From Geofilum rhodophaeum (GTDB lineage Bacteria > Bacteroidota > Bacteroidia > Bacteroidales > Marinilabiliaceae): a stretch of DNA of 64,000 nt. The position numbers were made by a program, and so were the translations under genes. Positions 1 through 8,652 of this stretch are shown here, in pieces (position 1 is the first letter of the stretch; each line of letters begins with the position of its first letter). The notes beneath the pieces were generated by a model. It saw only the letters and a program-made list of their open reading frames with translations, had not been told where the DNA came from and did not search any database. The DNA is taken from contig NZ_MWUJ01000016.1 of NCBI RefSeq assembly GCF_002210225.1, forward strand, positions 1 through 64,000, given 5' to 3'.

Positions 1-56
1 CAGCGCAGAATTACTGCATCAAGCGAAAAGAACAGGTATTTTCTGAAGCCATTAAA
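1..56. other. Window edge, no gene seen
   Basis: These bases lie past the stop codon of the Mla-type ATPase gene. A 13-codon minus-strand frame starting at 52 closes at once. No gene, hairpin or promoter is recognised. Confidence 0.5.
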
Positions 57-800
57 TCACACCACGCCCTTCAAAAACTTCGACGCAAAAATAAAATCAT
101 TCAGCACCTGATTGTCGCTCTTCAACACCTCCGCACTCGAACCCTCCCAGTACTTCTTGCCCTCATAAATAAACACTATATGCTCCCCAATCCCCAACAC
201 CGAATTCATATCGTGCGTATTAATGATCGTCGTCATATTGTACTCCTTCGTAATCTCCTGAATCAACTCATCAATAACAATCGCCGTTTTCGGATCCAGT
301 CCCGAATTCGGCTCATCACAAAACAAATAACGTGGATTCAAGGCAATAGCCCGGGCAATAGCCACCCGCTTCTGCATCCCCCCGCTGATTTCCGAAGGAA
401 AAAGATGATTCACATTGTCCAGGTTCACCCGCTTGAGACAAAAATTCGCGCGCTCCCGCTTCTCCTCCAGACTCTGATCGGTAAACATATCTAAAGGAAA
501 TCGTACATTTTCCTCCACCGTCATCGAATCAAAAAGCGCCGAACCCTGAAAAAGCATTCCAATTTCCTTGCGAATTTCAATGCGCTCCAACTTCGACATC
601 CCGGTGAAGTTGCGATCGTCGTACACCACCGAACCCGAATCGGCCTCATGCAGACCGACCAGTGTCTTCAAAAAAACGGTTTTTCCAGAACCACTCTGAC
701 CGATAATCAAATTGGTGAAACCCGTCTGAAAGGAAGCACTCACATCTTTCAGCACCTCCTTGTCTTCAAACGATTTTATAATGTTCCTTGCTTCTATCAT
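57..800 (-). CDS. mlaF: Mla/Mkl-family ABC transporter ATP-binding protein
   Basis: Cytoplasmic ATPase of an ABC system that moves phospholipids or other lipids between the membranes. The 247-residue protein has a Walker A GQSGSGKT at about 34-41, an ABC signature ISGGMQKR at about 138-145 and a Walker B YLFCDEPNSGLDP at about 158-170. The NSGLDP form and the early LFQGSALFDSMTV stretch are typical of MlaF/Mkl proteins. The start overlaps the stop of the upstream permease gene by four bases (797-800), so the two are translationally coupled. The substrate-binding partner (MlaD type) is not in the window; it may lie beyond the left edge. The family call is firm, but the exact substrate is inferred. 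Confidence 0.9.
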   Translation of the reverse strand: MIEARNIIKSFEDKEVLKDVSASFQTGFTNLIIGQSGSGKTVFLKTLVGLHEADSGSVVYDDRNFTGMSKLERIEIRKEIGMLFQGSALFDSMTVEENVRFPLDMFTDQSLEEKRERANFCLKRVNLDNVNHLFPSEISGGMQKRVAIARAIALNPRYLFCDEPNSGLDPKTAIVIDELIQEITKEYNMTTIINTHDMNSVLGIGEHIVFIYEGKKYWEGSSAEVLKSDNQVLNDFIFASKFLKGVV

Positions 801-1537
801 GCCAGCATAAGTTGAGTAAGAATCAAATTAAAGAGCAGGATTTGAATGCTGCTCACCACGACCGCCTTGGTGCTGCTTTGCCCAACCTCCAGAGAACCTC
901 CCTTGGTATAATAACCCCAGTAGCCCGCAATACTGGAAATCAGAAAAGCAAAAACCAGCGACTTTATCAGGGCATACACAATGTAAAAGGGCACGAAGGC
1001 GTATTGCAGACCCTCAATAAAATCGACCGACGACACCACGCCGGACATTACCCCGGCCAGCCAGCCCCCAAAAATGCCCACGCCCATACTCACAATCACC
1101 AAAAAGGGCATCATTAACATCAATCCCACAATTTTCGGCAACACCAAAAAGCCCACCGAATTAATGCCCATTACATCCAGCACATCAATCTGCTCCGTAA
1201 CCCGCATGGTGCCAATCTGAGAGGCAATGTGCGAGCCCACTTTCCCGGCCAGAATCAGGGAGACCATGGTGCTGGAAAACTCGAGCAACATAGTGTCCCT
1301 GGCGCCAACACCCAGGGTATAACTCGGTATAAAGGGCAGCTCTAGATTGTAAGCCAGTTGCAGCGTAATAACCGCACCCATAAAAAATGAAATAATGGCC
1401 ACGATCCCCACAGAACTCAGACCCAATATGTCCATTTCTTTAAGTACCTGACCAGCAAAAACCCTGTGCTTAACGGGACGTCTAAAGCTGTCACGTACAA
1501 AAAGGGCATAGCGCCCCAAATGAAAAAGAAAATTCAT
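797..1537 (-). CDS. mlaE: Mla-family ABC transporter permease
   Basis: Integral membrane permease partner of the ATPase downstream. It has the MlaE-family core: GARDTMLLEFSSTMVSLILAGKVGSHIASQIGT-type sequence around residues 90-120, then several hydrophobic segments (for example near LPKIVGLMLMMPFLVIVSMG). The chosen ATG at 1537 gives 246 residues beginning MNFLFHLGRY, the normal MlaE length. An in-frame upstream start at 1639 would run into the divergent manC gene and add a non-homologous leader, so it is rejected. It is coupled to mlaF by a 4-base overlap. The divergent spacer to manC is only 88 bases, and no clear consensus promoter was found in it. Confidence 0.88.
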   Translation of the reverse strand: MNFLFHLGRYALFVRDSFRRPVKHRVFAGQVLKEMDILGLSSVGIVAIISFFMGAVITLQLAYNLELPFIPSYTLGVGARDTMLLEFSSTMVSLILAGKVGSHIASQIGTMRVTEQIDVLDVMGINSVGFLVLPKIVGLMLMMPFLVIVSMGVGIFGGWLAGVMSGVVSSVDFIEGLQYAFVPFYIVYALIKSLVFAFLISSIAGYWGYYTKGGSLEVGQSSTKAVVVSSIQILLFNLILTQLMLA

Positions 1538-1625
1538 GCCGCTAACTTTTAAGGGGTAAAAATACCAAAGCTCAACCCAATTATTACTAATTTCGGGGAG
1601 TATTTGCGCAAAAAAAACAATAAAG

Positions 1626-2714
1626 ATGGAAAACAACACCTATTGTGTGATTATGGCCGGCGGCGTAGGCAGTCGCTTTTGGCCACTCAGTAAAAGCTCT
1701 ACCCCCAAACAGTTTCTCGATATTCTGGGCACCGGCAAAAGTTTGCTCCGGCAAACTTTCGAACGCTTCACGGCCCTCTGTCCCAACGAGAATTTTCTGG
1801 TGGTGACCAGTGCGGAGTATGCCGACAAAGTGCTGGAGCAGATCCCGGAAATTAAAGCAGAACAAGTGCTCAAGGAACCCTTCCGGAGAAACACTGCGCC
1901 CTGCATTGCCTATGCCAACAGCTGGATTCGTACACGCAATCCCAAGGCGCGCATTGTTGTGACCCCGGCCGACCACCTCATTATGAATGAGGAGGTGTTC
2001 CGGACCAATATTTTAAGCGGACTCGATTTTGTTTCGGCCCATGAGGCACTGTTGACGCTGGGTATTAAGCCCCACCGACCCGAAACGGGCTACGGCTACA
2101 TCCAGGTAGGGGCTAAGGCCGAAAATGCAGCAGAGACCTTCAATAAGGTAAAAACTTTTACCGAAAAACCCAACGCCGAACTGGCCAAGGTGTTTTTCGA
2201 AAGTGGCGAATTCTTCTGGAACAGCGGCATCTTTATCTGGACCCTGAAAGCCATCGATGAAGCCTTTGCCAGTCACCTCTCCGAAGTACAGAACCTTTTT
2301 GTAAAACTGGATTCTGCCATTGGTACAGCCCAGGAAGAAAAAGCCCTCAACGACACCTACATCGACTGTAAAAATATTTCCATTGACTACGGCGTAATGG
2401 AAAAAGCCGAAAATGTATTTGTGCAAACCGTCAGTTTTGGCTGGAGCGATTTGGGCACCTGGTCGTCGCTCTACGAATACTCCCCCCAGGATAAAAACAA
2501 CAATGCCGTTATCAGTGGCCAGGTACTCCTCTACGATACCAACGACAGTATTGTGAATATGCCGGCCGACAAGGTAGCAGTGATTCAGGGGCTCGACAAC
2601 TATATTGTTGTGGATTCGGGCGATGCCCTGTTGATTTGCCCCAAGGACAACGAACAACAAATTCGTCAGTTCACCACCGACATTAAGGCCGAATTTGGCG
2701 ACAAGGCGCTTTAA
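1626..2714 (+). CDS. manC: Mannose-1-phosphate guanylyltransferase
   Basis: Makes GDP-mannose from mannose-1-phosphate and GTP, the precursor for GDP-fucose and mannose-containing surface glycans. The 362-residue protein carries the nucleotidyltransferase signature GGVGSRFWPLSK at about 12-23, the TPADHL metal/sugar motif, the FTEKP motif and WNSGIFIW. It consists of the pyrophosphorylase domain only; the C-terminal phosphomannose isomerase cupin of the long bifunctional enzymes is absent. It is a single gene closed by a strong hairpin at 2732-2770. It points away from the Mla genes and towards the 3' end of the type IX operon. Confidence 0.93.
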   Translation: MENNTYCVIMAGGVGSRFWPLSKSSTPKQFLDILGTGKSLLRQTFERFTALCPNENFLVVTSAEYADKVLEQIPEIKAEQVLKEPFRRNTAPCIAYANSWIRTRNPKARIVVTPADHLIMNEEVFRTNILSGLDFVSAHEALLTLGIKPHRPETGYGYIQVGAKAENAAETFNKVKTFTEKPNAELAKVFFESGEFFWNSGIFIWTLKAIDEAFASHLSEVQNLFVKLDSAIGTAQEEKALNDTYIDCKNISIDYGVMEKAENVFVQTVSFGWSDLGTWSSLYEYSPQDKNNNAVISGQVLLYDTNDSIVNMPADKVAVIQGLDNYIVVDSGDALLICPKDNEQQIRQFTTDIKAEFGDKAL

Positions 2715-2731
2715 ACCGTCCCGAACGCACA

Positions 2732-2770
2732 CAAAAAAACCGGAAAGCGAGAACGCTTTCCGGTTTTTTT
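2732..2770. terminator. Bidirectional intrinsic terminator (manC / gldN)
   Basis: A 10-base GC-containing stem (ccggaaagcg / cgctttccgg) with a four-base loop is flanked by A runs on the left and T runs on the right, so it works in both directions. It lies between the convergent 3' ends of manC and gldN. Confidence 0.9.
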
Positions 2771-2800
2771 ATGGTTTACAACCTGAGAAAACAAGCGGGT

Positions 2801-3646
2801 TTAGAACTCCCACAAATCGTGCTCAAAGTTGAAAATTTCTTCCTTAATGCGCTCAGACTCCAACATCGCCTCAACACCTACGGCGTAAGACTCAATGGGG
2901 CGGTCCTGATACATATTAGTTTCCTGAACAATGTAACTGCCAAAGAAACGCTTGATAAAAATGTCGTCAAAGGAACGACGTTGTGCATCGTTGGTCGAAT
3001 TGAACACCTCATGGCGAGCCAGAAGGTCACGAGCTTCCGCATAATTGATCCAGAAAGTCTGACGCTTCTGAATTTCACCAGCTTCGTTGGTGTACTCACG
3101 AATGGGACAAATACCAATGATACGTACATCCATACGCGAATAATTACGGTCGAAAAACCAAACCTCCTTGACCATGATCTGCTTGACTTCCTCGATACGG
3201 GCATCGCGGGTGGCCACAATCTCTTCCTCTTCACCGGTATCGGGGTTGATGACCAGAGTGACTTCATCGGTGGCACCCATGGCCTCGTTAACCTGGGCAT
3301 AGCTGATCTCTACCTTGAACTCATCGTCCGCATTCGAATAGGCGGGTAAGCCATGGTATTGTACACCTTCCATCAGCACGCTTACCAGGTTCATCCGGTC
3401 TTCTTTCTGCTGAATGGGATAATACATGGGCAAATTGATCTTCTCACGCAAATCGATGATGCGCCATACCCGCTTCGACCAGAGAATATCGGCTTCGCGC
3501 AGCGAAGGATAAGGTACTGGCCTGCGGTTTTGCATGTGCTCCTTCTCAAAAATATTGTCCAGCGGCGCACCATCTTCCTCCTGAGCTAAAGCGCCAGAGA
3601 AACCAAAGGCCACAAGCATAAATAAAACAACAAATTGCTTTCTCAT
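2801..3646 (-). CDS. gldN: Type IX secretion ring protein GldN/PorN
   Basis: Periplasmic component of the type IX secretion/gliding machinery that forms the GldK-GldN ring under the outer membrane. The ATG at 3646 gives 281 residues beginning with a clean signal peptide (MRKQFVVLFMLVAFGFSGALAQ). A TTG further upstream at 3688 would overlap gldM and put extra residues before the signal peptide. The body has family features such as the R-E-A-D-I-L-W-S-K-R-V-W-R segment near residues 45-57, DRMNLVSVLMEG, and a KEVWFFDRNYSRMDVRIIGI strand. It is the last gene of the topA-to-gldN run, 34 bases after gldM, followed by the two-way terminator. Confidence 0.93.
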   Translation of the reverse strand: MRKQFVVLFMLVAFGFSGALAQEEDGAPLDNIFEKEHMQNRRPVPYPSLREADILWSKRVWRIIDLREKINLPMYYPIQQKEDRMNLVSVLMEGVQYHGLPAYSNADDEFKVEISYAQVNEAMGATDEVTLVINPDTGEEEEIVATRDARIEEVKQIMVKEVWFFDRNYSRMDVRIIGICPIREYTNEAGEIQKRQTFWINYAEARDLLARHEVFNSTNDAQRRSFDDIFIKRFFGSYIVQETNMYQDRPIESYAVGVEAMLESERIKEEIFNFEHDLWEF

Positions 3647-3680
3647 AGTTGTATGATTTTCTTCTTTAACAATTTTAATT

Positions 3681-5231
3681 TTAATCAACAGTCAGGATAA
3701 TGGATCCCAGTGAACGACGACGACCATCGGGTCCCACAGCCTGAATATCCTGAATGTACACACGCTGTCCGCGTACCGTTCCTCGCAACAGCTCTTTCTG
3801 CTCGTCGGTAAAGAGGTTGCTGTTCGATTTGGCATCGACAACATATCCCCCACGAATGGTCGCCACGGTAAATTCTGTTACCTTAAATTGCAGGTCAAAT
3901 TCAAAATTCTCCATGTCCGCCACAATACCCATCTGCGCCAACAATATATTACGACCAATGGCTCCTTCACGCTGATTGTTGACCTTAGCCACCGGATCGG
4001 GTACCCGACGAATCCTGAAATTCTGTCTTCCCAGCACCCTGGTATTGCCATTAACATCGGCCGAGACCGAAATGGTAACTTCCTTACCGGAGGATCCGTT
4101 GGCCGGACGTACGATGTAATCGCTGCCCCTACGCAACAACTGACCGCTGGAGATCCTGGGTATGATACTTTCACTGGGTATTCCAGGCACAGAAATCGAA
4201 ACCGGATTGTCCACGCCCTCGTAAAACACATTCATTTTGGTGGGCGAAATAACCACGCTGGGTGCAGAAACAATGTACTTTCCTGAGACCGACTCTGAGC
4301 GTAAGGTCCCATCGGGGTTTTTAATCTGGATGGTACCGGTCCACTCTTCCTCACCTAAGCGGTTGGCCGGTATTTTTAATATTCCCTTGCCATGAACCGT
4401 TTCAAGCACCTTCCCTTCCACTGTAACAACAGGCGGCTGAGTGGTATCGCTGGCGGCCATCATGATTTCCGCATAGTACTCGTCGCCTTGAATAACGTAA
4501 TCTGAACGGGGAATGACCAAAGGCTCAATTTTATTGAACTTAAAAGATCCCTCGTCTACCTTGGTATAAAGGTAGCGTACCACATCGGACTCCATATTGC
4601 GGACATCGGTCTGTATCTGGCTCAGCAAGGCCATAGAAGCGGCCAGGGGCAGGTGTTCAAACTTCTCACTCTGCCAGCTTTTCTGAACGCCGTCCTCCAC
4701 CGGAGGATCTTCGGTGGACAGCATGATATTAATGTTGTTGGACAAGGCAGAGTCGGCAGGATCTACATACGACAACAACAAATCACGATAGTCCTTAATC
4801 ATTCGCTTCAACTCGTGACTGCGCTCCTGCCCCTTTTCCGTAATCATAATCTGAGGAGCTATGTCCTGATTACTCACCGAAGGATAATTATCGGGAGTGA
4901 ACTCAGGTCCGTCAGCTGTGGTTACAAACAATTGCTTGAGCGAATCGATGTGATTTACCAATTCATCGGCCTTATCTCTAAGCACCAAACTTTTTTGGTA
5001 ATTATCTCCGACCTTTTTCTTGTTGGTTTCAAAGGCCATGGCGAAATCCGAATACAGGAATTCGTTCTTGGCTTCCACCGTTTCCTTAGCCTGCTTGATG
5101 CTTCGATCAACCAGTATAAAGGCATTTAATAATTCACCCGAAACGTTGAGGGCAAGCATGGCAGTGAGGAAGAGATACATCATCCCTATCATCTTTTGCC
5201 GCGGCGTTTCAGGACAGTTACCACCAGACAT
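3681..5231 (-). CDS. gldM: Type IX secretion motor protein GldM/PorM
   Basis: Inner-membrane protein whose long periplasmic part is thought to carry motor movement to the GldK-GldN ring. The 516-residue sequence opens with the GldM hallmark MSGGNCPETPRQKMIGMMYL and one transmembrane helix at about 15-35. A helical region follows and then several beta-rich domains (about 225-516). Length and N-terminal motif match the family. It lies 33 bases after gldL and 34 before gldN, in the order found throughout the phylum. The N-terminal helix is expected to pack with the GldL helices. Confidence 0.95.
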   Translation of the reverse strand: MSGGNCPETPRQKMIGMMYLFLTAMLALNVSGELLNAFILVDRSIKQAKETVEAKNEFLYSDFAMAFETNKKKVGDNYQKSLVLRDKADELVNHIDSLKQLFVTTADGPEFTPDNYPSVSNQDIAPQIMITEKGQERSHELKRMIKDYRDLLLSYVDPADSALSNNINIMLSTEDPPVEDGVQKSWQSEKFEHLPLAASMALLSQIQTDVRNMESDVVRYLYTKVDEGSFKFNKIEPLVIPRSDYVIQGDEYYAEIMMAASDTTQPPVVTVEGKVLETVHGKGILKIPANRLGEEEWTGTIQIKNPDGTLRSESVSGKYIVSAPSVVISPTKMNVFYEGVDNPVSISVPGIPSESIIPRISSGQLLRRGSDYIVRPANGSSGKEVTISVSADVNGNTRVLGRQNFRIRRVPDPVAKVNNQREGAIGRNILLAQMGIVADMENFEFDLQFKVTEFTVATIRGGYVVDAKSNSNLFTDEQKELLRGTVRGQRVYIQDIQAVGPDGRRRSLGSIILTVD

Positions 5232-5264
5232 ATGCGCTTATTCTTTTAGTTCTGCTTGTTCGGT

Positions 5265-6227
5265 TTACTTACCTCCGCCTACACTCATCGCGCTCAACAT
5301 GTTACCATAAATGGTATTGAGTTCTCCCAGGGTTTTGGATAAGGCGGCCACTTCTTGCTTGTAGCTTTCGGTATCGGCCACAGACTGGTTGAGATGAGAA
5401 CTGATTTCTCCCAGGCTGCCGGTCAGATTTTTGGAAGCTTCGAGCTGGGTGTTGAGACCCGACAACTGCAATTCGTAAGCCGAATTGATGGCCGACAATT
5501 TGTCGTTGGCAGCCGAGAGCCCTTCGGTATACTTTTGTCCATCGGCGGCAATCTTCTCGACCTGCTGCCCCATAGAAGCACCCAGGTTCTGGTACGATTG
5601 TACCAACTGCTCACCGGAAGCTTTAATACTCTCTACGAAACCGGCACCGGTTTGCGACAAATCCTCAGAAAATTTTTGTCCGCTGTCGGCCACCACCTTA
5701 GCGGTACTCACATAACTGCTGGCCAGGGCTTCGGCCGACTGGCCCAATTGCCCCTGAACGCTGGCCAGATTACCGACGCTGTCGGAAGCCGCCTTCATGG
5801 TATGCAAGTAGGCTTCGGTAGCCATACTGGCCTCGCTCAAGCCGGACAGGTTATTGGCCGATGCGGTCAGCTTTTTGATGCCTTCGCTGAGTTGCTCCAC
5901 GGTGGAGACATCCAAATGACCACTCTGAACCAGGGCAGCCAATTCGCTGCCGCCTCCGCCTCCGCCACCACCTCGTTCGCGGGGCTCCAATCCAACCAGC
6001 TCGGGATAAACCAGACTCCAGTCGGGCATCTCATGTGGCGGCTCAAAGGCCGAAAGAAAAAATATTAAGGCTTCTGTTCCCAAACCTGCAATCAACATAG
6101 CCGATGCACCGGGAAGGTGAAGGATTTTCCACAAGGCACCAAGGATTACTACTGCGGCTCCAATCCCGTAAACCTTGCTCATTACCTTCTTATAGGCGGG
6201 ACTCTCAAAAAAACTGCTTCCACTCAT
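5265..6227 (-). CDS. gldL: Type IX secretion motor protein GldL/PorL
   Basis: Cytoplasmic-membrane partner of GldM; the two form the proton-driven motor of type IX secretion and gliding. Two hydrophobic helices near the N terminus (about 18-37 and 42-60) carry the KILHLPGA loop and a membrane glutamate in GTEALIFFLSAFEPP. After residue 80 the 320-residue protein is soluble and strongly helical, rich in A, S, Q and L. An uninterrupted run of eight glycines (86-93) separates membrane and soluble parts, which would act as a flexible hinge. The spacing to gldK (37 bases) and gldM (33 bases) supports one operon. Confidence 0.95.
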   Translation of the reverse strand: MSGSSFFESPAYKKVMSKVYGIGAAVVILGALWKILHLPGASAMLIAGLGTEALIFFLSAFEPPHEMPDWSLVYPELVGLEPRERGGGGGGGGSELAALVQSGHLDVSTVEQLSEGIKKLTASANNLSGLSEASMATEAYLHTMKAASDSVGNLASVQGQLGQSAEALASSYVSTAKVVADSGQKFSEDLSQTGAGFVESIKASGEQLVQSYQNLGASMGQQVEKIAADGQKYTEGLSAANDKLSAINSAYELQLSGLNTQLEASKNLTGSLGEISSHLNQSVADTESYKQEVAALSKTLGELNTIYGNMLSAMSVGGGK

Positions 6228-6264
6228 TGCTTTGATATTTTAGGTAGCGCTAAATTTAAGGTTG

Positions 6265-7593
6265 TTAGTTTCCAATGTAATCACGGATGCAACGGAAACC
6301 AATGTATGATTTGCTTGAATCGTCGTACTCATAGGTACGGGTGCTGTTTTGAAGGAAAAAAGCTACATCCTTCCAGGAGCCCCCACGAATAACCTTGCGC
6401 TTCATCACATGGTGATCACCGGGCAGGGCATTGTATTTGTAGGTGGGACTCATATCGTGCATAAAGGTGTACGAGGATTCGTCAAAAGCACTGCTGGTCC
6501 ACTCCGCAACGTTACCGGCCATGTCGTACAAGCCGAAATCGTTGGGTGCAAACGAACCTACAGTCATGGTGCGCAAGCCGCCATCGTCGGCATATCGTCC
6601 GCGCAAAGGCTTAAAGTTGGCCAGGAAACATCCCTGATCGTTGCGGGTGTACAAGCCGCCCCAGGGATAAAGATTCTGATCCAGACCGCCACGGGCTGCA
6701 TACTCCCATTCTGCTTCATTGGGCAAACGATAGTTCTGCACTTCGGGTTGACCTTTGGAACGCAGGAAGTTGTTCATCAGCTGCGTACGCCATACGGCAA
6801 AAGCTGAGGCTTGCTTCCAGCTTACACCCACCACAGGATATTCATCGAAACCAGGATGCCAGAAATATTTCTCGGTCATGGGCTCATTGAACGAATAGGT
6901 GAAGTCGGCAATCCACACAAGCGTATCGGGATAAACGTTTACGCGGTCCTTCATGATGAAGGCCGAACGATCGGTAGCCTGTACGCGTTCTCCAAACTGA
7001 TTGTACACTTCGCCGTCGTACGAATTGGTTTCATAGTTGTAGCGATTGGTCTTTTGGGCCGCTTGTTGCAGGTCTACCCACTCGTAGTCGTAATTCAACT
7101 TGCGGGTATCGATTTCCTTGCGACGGAAGAAACGCTCATTTTCCGGCAGGAAAATATCATTCAGAATTTCGGCGTATTCTTCATTGTCCCACTCGATGCG
7201 CACATCCCAATTCAAATAGGGCGGATCAATAATATTGCCATAGCGGTCCTCAGAGATAAAAAACTCTTCAAAGGAGTCGCCCAACATTCTGCGGGCAATA
7301 CTGTCGCGGACCCAATATACAAACTGCCGATATTCGGTGTTGGTAATCTCCGTTTCATCCATCCAGAAAGAAGGAATTGAAACAGTACGGGTCTGTGTGG
7401 TCATGGTACCAGCCATGTCCTGATCGTTCAGGCCCATATTGAAACTACCCTGGGGAATGTACAACATTCCGAAGGGATCGGGCTCATAAAACGAAGCGCG
7501 TCGCGGTACCCCGACAAGCTCACCATTGCTGGATTGTCCGCATCCGCTTAAAATGGTGAGTAAAACCATACAAAGGGCAAGTACTTTCTTCAT
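6265..7593 (-). CDS. gldK: Type IX secretion lipoprotein GldK/PorK
   Basis: Outer-membrane lipoprotein that builds the periplasmic ring with GldN. The signal peptide ends in a lipobox LSGC with the lipidated cysteine at residue 18. The rest is a formylglycine-generating-enzyme (FGE-sulfatase) fold: IPQGSFNMG near 49-57, YRLPNEAEWEYAARGG, VIRGGSWKD and the closing YIGFRCI. The length of 442 residues matches GldK. It follows the PorP/SprF-like gene by 35 bases. Catalytic cysteines of true formylglycine enzymes are not expected in this structural family. Confidence 0.95.
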   Translation of the reverse strand: MKKVLALCMVLLTILSGCGQSSNGELVGVPRRASFYEPDPFGMLYIPQGSFNMGLNDQDMAGTMTTQTRTVSIPSFWMDETEITNTEYRQFVYWVRDSIARRMLGDSFEEFFISEDRYGNIIDPPYLNWDVRIEWDNEEYAEILNDIFLPENERFFRRKEIDTRKLNYDYEWVDLQQAAQKTNRYNYETNSYDGEVYNQFGERVQATDRSAFIMKDRVNVYPDTLVWIADFTYSFNEPMTEKYFWHPGFDEYPVVGVSWKQASAFAVWRTQLMNNFLRSKGQPEVQNYRLPNEAEWEYAARGGLDQNLYPWGGLYTRNDQGCFLANFKPLRGRYADDGGLRTMTVGSFAPNDFGLYDMAGNVAEWTSSAFDESSYTFMHDMSPTYKYNALPGDHHVMKRKVIRGGSWKDVAFFLQNSTRTYEYDDSSKSYIGFRCIRDYIGN

Positions 7594-7628
7594 AGTTTTC
7601 GGATATTCTATATAATAACTGCTACTTT

Positions 7629-8603
7629 TTACAAAAATCGAACACTCTTATATCTCATGTTTCTCTTACTCAGTGACAAATCAAAAGTGTAACCCAACAT
7701 CAATTCATGGCTGCCTCCACTTCCGGCTCTTCCCAATGCGGAGGTGGTAATGTTGTAACTGTAACCGGCACGTATTCCGCTGCCAATTTCCAATCCCGCC
7801 ATCAACAACACCGCGTCTTGCAATCGCCAGCCCAAACCTGCCCAATACTTATCTCTGAACAAGGCCAGCAAGTTAACATCAAACTGCCAGCTGGGCCCAC
7901 TGTTCTTTATCAGGACGGACGGTCGCCATTCTACCGGCGCTTCCTCCATCTGGTGAACATAACCCGCGCTGAAAAAAAAAGAACGTGGGAGGTATACGGG
8001 CAATTGTTCTTTAAAGTTTGGTTTTGGTGCAAATAAATGCAAGACCGAAATACCGGCATGAAAGCGGGGGTGAACCCATGCAGCACCAAAGCCGATGTCG
8101 GCTGTGGTTCCGTTTTCTTCCTCACTAAAGATGGCCGGATCATTGGGATTGTGGTATTCGCTTTCTCCCGGAGCCACCACAACTTTTCCGGCATCAAAAA
8201 CCTGATTTACCAAACCCAGACTAAGTCCCCCACTAACTACACTCTCATCGAGTTCAAAGCGGCGCGAAAAAACGCCTGAAATTTGCAGGGTGTTGAAAAA
8301 CCCGACCTCTTCATTAACCAAAACCAGTCCGACCCCTGCGGGACTTCCCAAAAGGAAGGTGGACATATCTGCTCCTACAACCGTTGCTGTGGGCGCTCCC
8401 TCAATGCCAACCCATTGTTGTCGGTTGGCTGCTGTTACATTGACCCTTCCACTGCTGCCGGCATAGCCGGGATTAAACACCAGGGGATTAAACATATTTT
8501 GACTAAACTGCGAATCGAATTGAGCAACAGCTTCTATTCTTGTGCAAAATAACGCAAAAAAAATAAAAGTTGCAGAAAAGATTCGACGAAAAACTAGGGC
8601 CAT
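7629..8603 (-). CDS. PorP/SprF family type IX secretion membrane protein
   Basis: Outer-membrane beta-barrel protein of the PorP/SprF family, partner of type IX secretion and attachment. The 324-residue sequence has a signal peptide (about 1-28), then the family hallmark: SQFSQNMFNPLVFNPGYAGSS at about 32-52, followed by NRQQWVGIEGAP. Alternating aromatic strands fill the rest and the C terminus is hydrophobic. It sits directly before gldK (35-base gap), so it is the copy tied to the core machinery rather than a cargo-specific paralogue. Whether it should be called porP or sprF cannot be decided from sequence alone. Confidence 0.9.
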   Translation of the reverse strand: MALVFRRIFSATFIFFALFCTRIEAVAQFDSQFSQNMFNPLVFNPGYAGSSGRVNVTAANRQQWVGIEGAPTATVVGADMSTFLLGSPAGVGLVLVNEEVGFFNTLQISGVFSRRFELDESVVSGGLSLGLVNQVFDAGKVVVAPGESEYHNPNDPAIFSEEENGTTADIGFGAAWVHPRFHAGISVLHLFAPKPNFKEQLPVYLPRSFFFSAGYVHQMEEAPVEWRPSVLIKNSGPSWQFDVNLLALFRDKYWAGLGWRLQDAVLLMAGLEIGSGIRAGYSYNITTSALGRAGSGGSHELMLGYTFDLSLSKRNMRYKSVRFL

Positions 8604-8652
8604 ATACTAAATTTGAACAACTAAGGTTACAACTTAAGGTGCTTATCCCGCG

